Source of the DNA: JAFGLZ01 sp964390905
GTDB lineage: Bacteria; Planctomycetota; Phycisphaerae; UBA1845; JAFGLZ01
Assembly (NCBI GenBank): GCA_964390905.1
Contig: CAYMLO010000044.1
Span: 1 to 64,000, forward strand
Direction: 5' to 3'
DNA: 64,000 nucleotides
Part shown: positions 41,536 to 50,459 of the stretch, piece after piece
Layout: the number at the start of each line of letters is the position of its first letter
Numbering within the stretch: position 1 is the first letter of the stretch
Position numbers and translations under genes: made by a program
Notes under the pieces: generated by a model
Database searches by the model: none
Seen by the model: the letters and a program-made list of their open reading frames with translations, nothing else
What the model was told of the DNA's origin: nothing

Positions 41536-44139
41536 ATGCACCGATCCAACGCCTGTCTCAGCCGACGCGCACCAACCGTGATCCTTCTCGTGGTGTTCGC
41601 GCAGGGCGTCGCCGTGGGGCAGACCGCCGACGTCCGAACGCGGGACCTCCTCCGCGGATTCACCGACGCCGAGCTCGCCGCCGCGAAACGGGCGACCCCT
41701 TCCCGGCCCGACCCGCCACTCGGCACCCCCGTCCCCCGGCGCGTCCACGTCACCGGACGCGTCTACGTCGACGCCAACGCGAACGGCGCACTCGACCCCG
41801 GCGAACCGGGCCTGGCGCAGGTTCTCGTCACGGACGGCCAGAACGTCACTCGCACCGCCAACGACGGCAGCTACGCATTCCGGTTCGACATGGACCGCGA
41901 GGTCCACTGCCGCTTCGTCGTCGCCACACGCCCCACCGGTTACCGCCCGACCGGTCCGTTCTTCCTCAGGATCCCGTTCGCCGAGGCGCAAACGACCTAC
42001 CGTGCGGACTTCGGCTTCGCCCAATGCCCGTACGCAGGCCGGCGGGAGTTCTGGTTCATCGTGACCAGCGACAGTCAGTTCACCTGCCCCGAGCAAATGA
42101 TCCCCACCGCCAAAGACTACGCCCAGATGACCGACACGCCAGGAGATCCCGCGTTCCTCCTGACCGTCGGCGACCTGACGATGTCCGGCACGCACTACCA
42201 ATGGGACATGTACGACCGGATCCGCGGCGCTTCGAAGATTCGTGTCTACGACGGCTTTGGCGGCCATGACGGCAACTGCCTTACCCCCCGCGGCACCGCC
42301 CACTACGAATTCCGCATCGGCCCGTCCTCCTACTCCTGGGACTACGGCGGCGTCCACTTCGTCCAGTTCGTCACCGAGCTACACTACCTGACCCCCGCAG
42401 CCCGCGCCCGGCAGCAGGCGTGGCTCACCGCCGACCTGAAGGCCGTCCCCAAGGGGTCGCCCGTCATCGTCGCCACGCACTATCCCCTCCCCGCAGAGTG
42501 GTTCGACCGTCGGCGGGCCGAAGGCGTCAATGTGCTCTGTCAACTCGCCGGCCACTGGCATGTCGTCCAGGCGGGCAGTCGCGGCGGCGTACCCGTGCTG
42601 ATCAGCGCACCGGCCCGCGGCGGGGACTGGGGCGCCTACTCCCGCGCGTACCGTTGGGTCCACGTCACGCCAAAGGGCGTCCGGACCGAGCTGCGAATCG
42701 CCGGGCAGTATCAACGACTCGAAGTCGTCGCGCCGGGCCCTACAGCACGGCTCGGCGCCGGCCCGCTGATGGTTCTGGCCTACGACTCGGCCCGCAAGGT
42801 CCGTTCGGTAAGCTGCCGCGCGATCGCGCCGGACGGGCGCTCGCAATCCCCCGGGTTGACGCAGAAGGGGGGCTGGTCCTGGCACGGCACCTTCGCCCCT
42901 GACGTCGCGGGGGACTGGCGATTCGAGCTCGAGGCCACCGACAGCACCGGCGCCGTCTGGAAACGGCGGCAGTCGGTTCGCGTCGTCAATGCACGCTCGA
43001 CCGCGCCGCGCCTTGGTGACGATTTCGGCTGGCTGCTCGCGGGTCGCCCGCCCCGTCGGATCCCACGCGGTCCGGGCGCGCCGCTGTATCCGCTGTGGAT
43101 CAGGCACACCGGCTCGGTCCACGTGCTGCATGCCTCGCCTGTCGTAGCGAGTGGGCGTCTGTACGTCGTGGTCACCAACCCGAACGCAGGGACGCCCGGC
43201 AGCGGCGTGGTCTGTCTCGACGCCAAGACGGGAACACAGATCTGGCGAGCCCGGACGCCGCTCGGCGACATCCGCGGGCCGGTGACGGTGCACGAGGGAC
43301 GGGTCTTTGCCATCAGCGGGGAGGGATGGGTCGCCGCCTTCGATGCAGTGACGGGTCGCTCGCTCTGGGCCAGGCCGCTCAAACCGGAATACCAACGCGG
43401 CCGACCCCTCGCGATCATCCAGACGCCGCCCGTCCCGACGCCGCTGGGTCTTCTCGTGAGTGATTGGCAGTCGCCGCAGTTCCTGCTCGGTGCGACGACG
43501 GGCAGGCAGATCGCCCGGATCAATGGAAACGTCGGATACTACGTCGCCTTCGCCACCGTCTTCGACGACGTGATGTACGCCGCGCGGCGGGGGGGGGCGA
43601 TGGCGCTGCGACTGCCCTCCGGCAAGCAGGTTTGGTCCGTTGAGGAAAAGGCACGTTCTACCTCAGCCGGCATCGTCGTCGACGGCGTCTACCTCTACAC
43701 GGCCTCATCCGCCGTGAAGGCCCTCGACGCCGCCACCGGCAGACTCCGCTGGCAGACGGCCGTCCCCAACGTCGGGCGCCGGAACCCCATTCCGGTCGTC
43801 TGGGACGACCTCGTGCTCGTCAACGGAAAGGACCTGACCGCCGTCGATCTGGGGACTGGCAAGCAGCGCTGGATCGTCAAGTGCGCTCGCGACCCCAACC
43901 GGTTCGAGCGCTCGCGACGACAGGCGATGGCGGGCAGTTCGACGCCGATCGTGGCCGGCCAGTTCGCCTACGTCGGACACGACGACACGTCGATCCGCGC
44001 CGTTCGACGGGACGGCACGGTCGCCTGGGAACACCGCCTCGGCACGCCGGTCAAGACCGACCCAGTCGTGTCGGGTAACCTGCTGTTCGTCCACGATTAC
44101 GCGGGCAACCTGTGGTGCTTCGCACCCGCAGCGAGGTAA
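41536..44139 (+). CDS. Exported calcineurin-like phosphoesterase fused to PQQ-type beta-propeller
   Basis: 867 residues. Signal peptide, then an SdrD B-like module (RVYVDANANGALDPGEPGLA, ~residues 75-155). The metallophosphoesterase domain (~165-400) shows SDSQF, VGDLTMSG, GGHDGN, VATHYPL and AGHWH, the five metal-site blocks, although the first departs from the usual DxH. A beta linker (~410-485) leads to an eight-bladed PQQ-like propeller (~510-865) with GVVCLDAKTGTQIWRA, AFDAVTGRSLWA, LPSGKQVWSVE, ALDAATGRLRWQ and VDLGTGKQRWIV. Phosphate ester or nucleotide hydrolysis outside the cytoplasm is likely; the propeller could be a scaffold. Divergent from the glycosidase operon. Confidence 0.85.
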   Translation: MHRSNACLSRRAPTVILLVVFAQGVAVGQTADVRTRDLLRGFTDAELAAAKRATPSRPDPPLGTPVPRRVHVTGRVYVDANANGALDPGEPGLAQVLVTDGQNVTRTANDGSYAFRFDMDREVHCRFVVATRPTGYRPTGPFFLRIPFAEAQTTYRADFGFAQCPYAGRREFWFIVTSDSQFTCPEQMIPTAKDYAQMTDTPGDPAFLLTVGDLTMSGTHYQWDMYDRIRGASKIRVYDGFGGHDGNCLTPRGTAHYEFRIGPSSYSWDYGGVHFVQFVTELHYLTPAARARQQAWLTADLKAVPKGSPVIVATHYPLPAEWFDRRRAEGVNVLCQLAGHWHVVQAGSRGGVPVLISAPARGGDWGAYSRAYRWVHVTPKGVRTELRIAGQYQRLEVVAPGPTARLGAGPLMVLAYDSARKVRSVSCRAIAPDGRSQSPGLTQKGGWSWHGTFAPDVAGDWRFELEATDSTGAVWKRRQSVRVVNARSTAPRLGDDFGWLLAGRPPRRIPRGPGAPLYPLWIRHTGSVHVLHASPVVASGRLYVVVTNPNAGTPGSGVVCLDAKTGTQIWRARTPLGDIRGPVTVHEGRVFAISGEGWVAAFDAVTGRSLWARPLKPEYQRGRPLAIIQTPPVPTPLGLLVSDWQSPQFLLGATTGRQIARINGNVGYYVAFATVFDDVMYAARRGGAMALRLPSGKQVWSVEEKARSTSAGIVVDGVYLYTASSAVKALDAATGRLRWQTAVPNVGRRNPIPVVWDDLVLVNGKDLTAVDLGTGKQRWIVKCARDPNRFERSRRQAMAGSSTPIVAGQFAYVGHDDTSIRAVRRDGTVAWEHRLGTPVKTDPVVSGNLLFVHDYAGNLWCFAPAAR

Positions 44140-44159
44140 AACGCCCCCCGGCATCCGCG

Positions 44160-45425
44160 CTACCTCAGCCGCGACAGCAGGCGGTTCGGCCTCGACCAAA
44201 CCACCCGCGCCACGAAGACCGCCCCCTCCGCGCCCCGCTTGAAGAGCTTGGGCCAAAACATCCCCTCGGCGACCGTCACCCAGGTCTCACGCTCGTCGAT
44301 GGCGATCGCGCCGAAGTTGCCGAGCGACGCGCCGCGCTCCGGAATCAGGATCCGCTCGCCCTTGCGAATCACGCAGAGCTTCTCGGGGTCGACCTGCCCG
44401 ATGAACAGCGGCGCGCGGTGCCGGAACATGTGGTCGTTGTTTGCGCCGCGCCGTGTGTAGGTCAGGAACAGCCCGTCGCTGTGCGTGACCCAGTGCTGCT
44501 GCGTGTTGTAACTGCCCAAGTCGGACCCGTCGTCGAACGTCCACGGCTTGATCGGCGCGAAGTGCAGCCCGTCGTCGGACACGGTTACGTACCCCTTCCG
44601 GTCGTTGCGGATGGTCAGGTAGTACCGGTCCTTGAAGAAGGTGATCGAGGGCTCGCATAGACCGCGGTCGACGTCCAGTTTCATCACGTTGCCGTGCTCG
44701 ACGTACTTGATCTCCTTGCCGTCGAATGAACACCGCATGACCGCCACCGAGGCAGCCTTGACGCCGCGACCGCCGAAGTAGATCGGCAGCAGCAGCGTCC
44801 CGTTCGGCTCGGACAGCCACTGGGAGCAGGCCGATCGGCACATGAAGAACGTCTTGTCGTCCGGCATCTCGATCTCGCGCCAGGTCGACCACGTGCCGGC
44901 CTTCGGATCGTGCACCGTGTAGTTCGTCCTGCTCGGGCGAGCATCGACCTGATGGCCCTTCCGGTAGTAGACCGAACAGCCGATCACCAGCAGCCGTCCG
45001 CTCTTCGCGTGCCAGCCGGGCGTGCAGTCGCAGACACCGATGACCATGTCGTCGGCCGCCTTCCGCCACGCCAGCTCGGGACGTTCCACCGGCGGCGTCC
45101 AGGTGGCGCCCATGTCGTCGGTCCGCAACGAAGACAACCCCGAGTAGAAGTCGCTGATGTGCAGGTGCTTCTGCAATGTCATCACCACGGCGGGACGACC
45201 GTTTCGGCCGGCACCCGGTACGGGGCCCACCCGCGGATGAAACCAGCAGAAGTCCTTGTGAATTCCCTTCACGACCGTGTCCAGCTTGATCTCGTAGTCC
45301 AACACTCGCGTGCTCTCTCGATCGACCGTCTGGGTCTTCGCATCGGCGGCGCGGGCGTTTCCCTCGGCCATCACCGTCGAGATCACCCCCAGCACGACGA
45401 CCCGCCATCCTCGTCCACGTATCAT
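44160..45425 (-). CDS. Exported sialidase-like (BNR) beta-propeller protein
   Basis: 421 residues from the ATG at 45425 (AGGA 5-6 nt upstream) so that a signal peptide (VVVLGVISTVMAEGNARAA) is N-terminal. Propeller signs are the Asp box TDDMGATWTPP, SDDGLHFAPI and repeated strand pairs such as FKDRYYLTIRND and GLFLTYTRRG. Related in fold to the protein at 34225-35280 but not a close copy. The catalytic residues of true sialidases cannot be assigned, so it may be another glycoside hydrolase or lectin. Convergent with the phosphoesterase gene (20 bp between stops). Confidence 0.75.
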   Translation of the reverse strand: MIRGRGWRVVVLGVISTVMAEGNARAADAKTQTVDRESTRVLDYEIKLDTVVKGIHKDFCWFHPRVGPVPGAGRNGRPAVVMTLQKHLHISDFYSGLSSLRTDDMGATWTPPVERPELAWRKAADDMVIGVCDCTPGWHAKSGRLLVIGCSVYYRKGHQVDARPSRTNYTVHDPKAGTWSTWREIEMPDDKTFFMCRSACSQWLSEPNGTLLLPIYFGGRGVKAASVAVMRCSFDGKEIKYVEHGNVMKLDVDRGLCEPSITFFKDRYYLTIRNDRKGYVTVSDDGLHFAPIKPWTFDDGSDLGSYNTQQHWVTHSDGLFLTYTRRGANNDHMFRHRAPLFIGQVDPEKLCVIRKGERILIPERGASLGNFGAIAIDERETWVTVAEGMFWPKLFKRGAEGAVFVARVVWSRPNRLLSRLR

Positions 45426-45640
45426 GTGGTTCCTGTCCTCCGTCGTTGCAGTTGTCTCATTCTCTCGACGAGACGCCAGGAAGATCATACCCGGATTCCC
45501 GGGCGGGGACAGGTCGCACGCACGTTCCGACGAAGACGTTATCGGCCCCGGCGCGCCTGTCGACATGCCAGGTCAAGCCGATCCGCGACACGGTCGATCT
45601 ACCAATGGGCTGTGGCCAAGCCAGCCCGTCGGATCACGCC

Positions 45641-46093
45641 ATGAATGAACTGACCTCCTCCCAGCACGCATTGCCTTCGGCGAAGCCGCTCACAGAGCCA
45701 ATCCAGACGTCGGTCGTGCCGGGACACGTCAACACCTCGCCGATGGCGGGCGCCGCCGGCGCGTTCCCCCTGGCTGCCGGTGCCCACACCGCCAGACCGC
45801 CCACAGACAGCCTGGCGATCATGTCGGCCATCTGCGGGCTGACGGCGTTCATCCCGGTGGTATCCCAGGTCGCCGGACTCATCCTGGGCATCGTCGCCGT
45901 TCGACGGATCCGACGGGCCCGCCGCGCCGGCCTGGCCGTCGCGGGCATGGGCTGGGCGGCCACGGGCATCACCAGCAGTGTCTGCGTGCTGCTCGGCTGG
46001 ATCTTCGTTGTCGCGGTCCTGGGCGTGGTGGCCTACTTCTTCTCGAACACCGCCGCAGCGCTGGACCAAGCCGTCGCCGTGCCCCCTCGGTAA
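45641..46093 (+). CDS. DUF4190 two-helix membrane protein
   Basis: 150 residues from the ATG at 45641; the frame is open further upstream but non-conserved. The N-terminal ~55 residues are a Pro/Ala-rich soluble tail, followed by the DUF4190 pattern: SLAIMSAICGLTAFIPVVSQ, VAGLILGIVAVRRIRRARRA, GLAVAGMGWAATGI and the last helix VCVLLGWIFVVAVLGVVAYF. The family is of unknown function and often accompanies zinc ribbons or other adaptor domains. No strong ribosome-binding site. Between two carbohydrate-type genes and the SDR operon. Confidence 0.75.
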   Translation: MNELTSSQHALPSAKPLTEPIQTSVVPGHVNTSPMAGAAGAFPLAAGAHTARPPTDSLAIMSAICGLTAFIPVVSQVAGLILGIVAVRRIRRARRAGLAVAGMGWAATGITSSVCVLLGWIFVVAVLGVVAYFFSNTAAALDQAVAVPPR

Positions 46094-46178
46094 TCCCAAG
46101 GAGCCACGCCCTGCTGCCTGTGTGCAGAGACTCAATCCCCCGCTACTGCTTCTCCCTTGTCTGAGGCACCCAACTCGC

Positions 46179-46206
46179 TTGCCATCCCCGCCTAGATTCG
46201 TATTCT
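46179..46206 (+). promoter_or_regulatory. Candidate promoter of the SDR-symporter operon
   Basis: TTGCCA (46179-46184), 16 nt spacer, TATTCT (46201-46206), giving a leader of about 80 nt before the GTG at 46292. Confidence 0.45.
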
Positions 46207-46291
46207 CGGGGCCTAAACGCGAAGACGGGTCGGCATCTGTTCATCGGCAGAGCCGCGCAATTCGCCCTGCCTGGCCAGAAGGAGAAACGAC

Positions 46292-47062
46292 GTGGCGTCC
46301 CTCATAGCAGATCTGATTGGCAGGACCGCCCTGGTCACTGGCGCCAGTCGCGGAATTGGACGTGCGATCGCCGTCGGCCTGGGCCGATGCGGCGTTGACG
46401 TCATCGTCAACTACCACACCAATGCCGAAGCCGCCGACCAGACCGTCGCGATGATCTCAGACGGCGGCGGCGAAGCGCACGCCGTCCAGGCCGACGTGGC
46501 CAGCAAACCCGACGTTGACCGGCTGTTCGACGCCGTCCGCGAGCGGTTCGGCGACCACGTGGACATTCTGGTCAACAACGCCGGCGGCCCGACCGATCGT
46601 CATCCGTTGTCCACCATGCCCGAGGAGGTCTGGCGCCGCTGTCTGGCCCTGAACCTGGACAGCGCGTTCTTCTGTACCCAGGCGGCTTGGGGCCTGCTGC
46701 CTGACGGAATCGGTCGCGTGATCAACCTCACCTCGATCTCCGCGCGGACAGGCGGCGGGCCCGAAGCCTCCCCCTACGCCGCCGCCAAGGGCGGACTGAG
46801 CAACTTTACCCGCGCCTGCGCCAAGGAGTTCGCCCCACGCGGCATCACCGTCAACGCCATTGCTCCCGGGGTGATCGAAACTGACCTACACCGATATGGC
46901 ACGCCGCCCGAGGAGTTCCGCGCCGTCGTCGACCGGATCCCCTTGGGCTACGCCGGACTTCCCGAGGACGTCGTCGGCACCGTGCTCCTCTTGTGCGCCC
47001 CGGAGGGCCGATACCTCACCGGAGAAATCATCGAGGTGAACGGCGGCCTGCTGATGAGCTGA
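46292..47062 (+). CDS. Short-chain dehydrogenase/reductase (FabG-like)
   Basis: 256 residues from a GTG with AAGGAG 7 nt upstream. Classical SDR: TGASRGIGRAIAVGLG for the cofactor, NNAGG, the active-site set with Ser in NLTSISA and YAAAK (Tyr-x-x-x-Lys), then NAIAPGVIETDL and a C-terminal YLTGEIIEVNGGLLM as in 3-oxoacyl-ACP reductases and many sugar or hydroxy-acid dehydrogenases. No acidic residue directly follows the glycine motif; Arg there hints at NADP(H). Forms an operon with the SSS symporter, whose ATG begins 3 bp after this stop, so it more likely oxidises or reduces an imported solute than serves fatty-acid synthesis. Confidence 0.92.
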   Translation: MASLIADLIGRTALVTGASRGIGRAIAVGLGRCGVDVIVNYHTNAEAADQTVAMISDGGGEAHAVQADVASKPDVDRLFDAVRERFGDHVDILVNNAGGPTDRHPLSTMPEEVWRRCLALNLDSAFFCTQAAWGLLPDGIGRVINLTSISARTGGGPEASPYAAAKGGLSNFTRACAKEFAPRGITVNAIAPGVIETDLHRYGTPPEEFRAVVDRIPLGYAGLPEDVVGTVLLLCAPEGRYLTGEIIEVNGGLLMS

Positions 47063-47065
47063 TCG

Positions 47066-48610
47066 ATGAGCGACCCCCCCACGTTCGGCGCGCTGAACTA
47101 CACGGTTCTCGGCATCTACCTCGCCGTCATGTTCGGCATCGGCCTGTGGTTCTCGCGAAGGCAGGCAACCACCGAGGATTTCTTCCTCGCCGGCCGGCGC
47201 ATGCCCTGGCTCATCGTCGCCATGAGCATGTTCGCCTCGCTCACCAGCGCCATCTCCTACATGGGCATCCCCGGAACGGCCTACAGGGAAAACATCGCAC
47301 TGCTCGCGATGGCCATCATGAGTCCCATCGCCGCCCCCTTCATCATCCTCATCTTCTACCCCTTCTACAGACGCCTACAGGTCACGACGTCCTATGAGTA
47401 CCTGGAGCGACGCTACGACCCGCGAGCGCGCTTCGTGGTATCTGGCCTGTTCCTCGCGGCCCGCCTGGGCTGGCTGGGCACCGTCATCTACGCACCCGCC
47501 CTTGCCCTGTCGGTCGTGACGGGCGTGGACGTGACGCTGGCGATCCTGCTGATGGGCCTGCTCGCGACGGCCTACACGGCGCTGGGCGGACTGTCAGCCG
47601 TGCTGTGGACCGACGTCATCCAATTCATCGTCCTGGTCGGCGGCGCGATCTGGGTCGCCGTCGCGCTGGTGACGTCGATCCCCGGTGGGGTCTCGTCGAT
47701 CTACGAAACGGCGGCACAGACCGACCACCTCCGCGTCCTCGACTGGAAGGTCAGCCTCTACGAAATGACGGGCATCGTCGTGGCCGTCTCCTACTTCCTG
47801 CAGTTCATGCAGGACTACGGCACCGATCAGGTCACCGTCCAGCGGCTGCTGGCGGTCAGGACGTTCCGCGGCATGGCCAAAGCGGCTCTGCTGAACTCCG
47901 CCTTCGATCTGGTCATCCTGCCGCTCCTGCTCTTCGTGGGTCTCGGCCTGTTCGCCTACTACCACATCTTCGCCGACCGGCTGGCGGACGGCATCGCGAG
48001 CGATCGCGTCCTGCCCTACTTCATCATGCACGGCCTGCCCAACGGCGTGTCCGGTCTGCTGATCACGGCCATCTTCGCCGCGGCGATGTCCAGCATGGAC
48101 TCGGGCATCAACTCGCTCGCCACGGTGATCGTCAACGACTTCGTCAAGCCGCTGCGACACGCGGCCAAGAGCGAGAAGAGCCACGTGCGGTTGGCGCGGA
48201 TCCTGACGGTCGCGCTGGGCCTGTTCGCGACCGGCGTGGCCTTCTACGCCAGCACCATCGAGGGCATCCTCAGGGCGTCTTCGCTGTTCCTGGGGTTGTT
48301 CTCGGGCCCGATCCTGGCCGTCTTCCTGCTGGGAATCCTCACGAGACGGGCCAACTTTCCGGGATGGGTGGCCGGCACGCTGGTCGCCATCCCCTGCACG
48401 CTCTGGCTCAAGTATGGGCCCGAGGTCCACTTCGTCTACTACTTCCCATCGTGTTTCGGCATCAGCTTCCTGGTCGGCTACCTGGCCAGCCGGCTAATCG
48501 GCAGACCGACGGCAGAACCGTGTCTCACCCTTTGGGGCCGGCCGGATCTCGGGGCACTCGACCCTCAGGACGCTCGCAGCGGAACCCGGCCCCGCCCTGA
48601 GCAAAGATAG
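47066..48610 (+). CDS. Sodium:solute symporter (SSS family)
   Basis: 514 residues and about thirteen hydrophobic helices. SSS signatures: an N-terminal FGIGLWFSRRQATTEDFFLAG, SLTSAISYMGIPG on the unwound first core helix, ITAIFAAAMSSMDSGINSLA (Na2-site Ser/Ser region) and VIVNDFVKP. Closest in feel to members for sugars, sialic acid or hydroxy acids, with the gapped helix TSAISYMG as in N-acetylneuraminate and myo-inositol carriers. Imports an organic solute with sodium across the inner membrane. Cotranscribed with the SDR gene (3 bp gap); the ADH-like gene follows after 159 bp. Confidence 0.92.
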   Translation: MSDPPTFGALNYTVLGIYLAVMFGIGLWFSRRQATTEDFFLAGRRMPWLIVAMSMFASLTSAISYMGIPGTAYRENIALLAMAIMSPIAAPFIILIFYPFYRRLQVTTSYEYLERRYDPRARFVVSGLFLAARLGWLGTVIYAPALALSVVTGVDVTLAILLMGLLATAYTALGGLSAVLWTDVIQFIVLVGGAIWVAVALVTSIPGGVSSIYETAAQTDHLRVLDWKVSLYEMTGIVVAVSYFLQFMQDYGTDQVTVQRLLAVRTFRGMAKAALLNSAFDLVILPLLLFVGLGLFAYYHIFADRLADGIASDRVLPYFIMHGLPNGVSGLLITAIFAAAMSSMDSGINSLATVIVNDFVKPLRHAAKSEKSHVRLARILTVALGLFATGVAFYASTIEGILRASSLFLGLFSGPILAVFLLGILTRRANFPGWVAGTLVAIPCTLWLKYGPEVHFVYYFPSCFGISFLVGYLASRLIGRPTAEPCLTLWGRPDLGALDPQDARSGTRPRPEQR

Positions 48611-48769
48611 TGCGCGACTCGCCGGCGTCTGCCATTCTCCAGCTTCTTGACGACCGTCTGACAATCCGGTCGACTGGATGGACACGGGCGCGTTCCACGA
48701 CGAATCCGGCGCGACACGCCGACGCGTCCCGGTCAATCCGCAAAGACAGCAAACCACAAGGGGCCCGAC

Positions 48770-50047
48770 ATGTCACACGACACCGCGTTCGAGATGGCCA
48801 CGTCGAGCATCCGCTTCGGGCCGGGCGTGACGCGCGAGGTCGGGATGGACCTGGCCGACATGGGGCTCAAGCATGTGATGGTCGTGACCGACCCGCACCT
48901 GGCCAACCTCCCGCCCGTCGCCACCGTCCGCGAGTCGCTCGAGGCCGAGAAGATCGCGTACGCCCTGTTCGACGGCGTGCACGTCGAGCCGACGGACACG
49001 TCGTTCAAGGCGGCGATCGAGTTCGCCCGTTCCGAGCCCTTTGACAGCTTCGTCGCCGTCGGGGGCGGGTCGACGATGGACACGGCCAAGGCCGCCAACC
49101 TGTACACGACGTATCCGGCCGACTTCCTGGACTACGTCAACGCGCCGATCGGGAAGGGCAAGCCCGTGCCCGGTCCGCTCAAGCCGCTAATCGCGATCCC
49201 GACAACGGCGGGAACGGGCAGCGAGACGACGGGCGTCGCCATCTTCGACATGTCCGAGATGCACGCCAAGACCGGCATCGCCCATCGGCGACTTAAGCCG
49301 ACGCTGGGCATGATCGATCCGGACAACACGCGGACGCTCCCACCTCAGATCGCCGCCTCAACCGGCCTGGACGTCCTCAGCCATGCCGCCGAGTCCTACA
49401 CCGCCATCCCGCACGACCAACGCCCCAGGCCGGACCGACCCATCCTTCGTCCCGCCTATCAGGGCTCCAACCCGATCAGCGACATCTGGGCGCTGCAAGC
49501 CCTGCGGATGATGGCCGAGTACCTGCCCCGCGCCGTCGCCGACCCGAGGGATGACGAGGCCCGCGGAAGGATGCTCCTGGCGGCGGCGTTCGCCGGCATC
49601 GGCTTCGGCAACGCCGGCGTCCATCTGCCGCACGGGCTGTCGTATCCCGTCGCCGGCATGGTCCGCGACTTCAGGCCGGCCGGCTATCCCGTAGACCATC
49701 CGATGGTTCCGCACGGCATGGCGGTGGTCCTGAACGCCCCGGCCGTGTTCCGCTTCACCGCGTCGGCCTGTCCCGATCGACACCTCCAAGCGGCCGAAGC
49801 CTTAGGGACCGACGTCAGTGGCGCCGACCCGGCCGACGCCGGCCGCATCCTCGCCGACCGCATCATCCACTTCATGCAAACGCTCGACATGCCCAACGGC
49901 CTGTCCGCGGTGGGCTACACGGAGGACGACATCCCCGCCCTGGTGGCCGCGACCCTCCCGCAACGCCGCGTCCTGGATGTATGCCCCCGACCCGTCGACG
50001 AAGCGGCGCTCACCCAGGTCTGTCGAGATGCAATGGTCTACGGGTAG
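48770..50047 (+). CDS. Hydroxyacid-oxoacid transhydrogenase (ADHFE1-type iron alcohol dehydrogenase)
   Basis: 425 residues and strikingly like eukaryotic ADHFE1: FEMATSSIRFGPGVTREVGM, VGGGSTMDTAKAANLY, FLDYVNAPIGKGKPV, IAIPTTAGTGSETTGVAIFD, RPAYQGSNPISDIWALQALR, FAGIGFGNAGVHLPHG and VDHPMVPHG. Metal ligands are the Asp in STGLDVLSH and the His residues in LSHAAE, VHLPHG and the later VPHG region. The family oxidises 4-hydroxybutyrate to succinic semialdehyde with 2-oxoglutarate as acceptor, forming 2-hydroxyglutarate, using bound cofactor. AAGGGG lies ~8 nt before the ATG. Its neighbours, an SDR and a symporter, suggest hydroxy-acid use. Confidence 0.88.
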   Translation: MSHDTAFEMATSSIRFGPGVTREVGMDLADMGLKHVMVVTDPHLANLPPVATVRESLEAEKIAYALFDGVHVEPTDTSFKAAIEFARSEPFDSFVAVGGGSTMDTAKAANLYTTYPADFLDYVNAPIGKGKPVPGPLKPLIAIPTTAGTGSETTGVAIFDMSEMHAKTGIAHRRLKPTLGMIDPDNTRTLPPQIAASTGLDVLSHAAESYTAIPHDQRPRPDRPILRPAYQGSNPISDIWALQALRMMAEYLPRAVADPRDDEARGRMLLAAAFAGIGFGNAGVHLPHGLSYPVAGMVRDFRPAGYPVDHPMVPHGMAVVLNAPAVFRFTASACPDRHLQAAEALGTDVSGADPADAGRILADRIIHFMQTLDMPNGLSAVGYTEDDIPALVAATLPQRRVLDVCPRPVDEAALTQVCRDAMVYG

Positions 50048-50158
50048 CGCTCGCCGCGAGCGATCGACAGTCGCGCCCAATCGGAGCCAGGCCCTCGACC
50101 CTAACTCAGTCCTGCCCATCTATTTTGGTAACTAACTCCCAACAAATGCACAATGATC

Positions 50159-50187
50159 TTGTTTCTGGCTGATGCGCGGGGTATACT
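50159..50187 (+). promoter_or_regulatory. Strong candidate promoter of the PEP-CTERM gene
   Basis: TTGTTT (50159-50164), 17 nt spacer, TATACT (50182-50187). Transcription would start near 50194, leaving a leader of about 265 nt. Upstream, 50048-50158 contains nothing else recognised. Confidence 0.6.
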
Positions 50188-50215
50188 TGTATTGAGCGGA
50201 GTGAACGAAGCAGGA

Positions 50216-50260
50216 GGGAGATGGTTCGCCCGGCTCTTCCGGGTCGGCGACGCATCTCCC
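50216..50260 (+). promoter_or_regulatory. Nested hairpin at the head of the PEP-CTERM leader
   Basis: Outer stem GGGAGATG/CATCTCCC (50216-50223 with 50253-50260), inner stem CCCGG/CCGGG (50229-50233 with 50239-50243). Further down the leader are GGG/CCC and GGAT/ATCC mini-stems and a CGCCGCG/CGCGGCG stem near 50320-50350. No known RNA family recognised. Confidence 0.5.
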
Positions 50261-50459
50261 GAAGCATATCAGAAACAGCACAGCTGCAAGGGAAAGCCCA
50301 ACAGAAGGATAATCCTGCTCGCCGCGTCTGTCGGCGTGTGTCGCGGCGGCGGAAGAGAGGAGGTGGTGCTATAGACCGTAACTTGTTTAAGGACAAGGGG
50401 GAATGTTCACGGGAGTTTCTGGAATCAGACCCCAAGTATTGGGGGAAAGGAGGCCAAGA

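Noticed and set aside
41290..42357. Upstream extension of the FG-GAP/DUF4091 gene
   Set aside because: It would overlap the divergent phosphoesterase gene; the ATG at 41289 has GGAGGT and is followed by a signal peptide.
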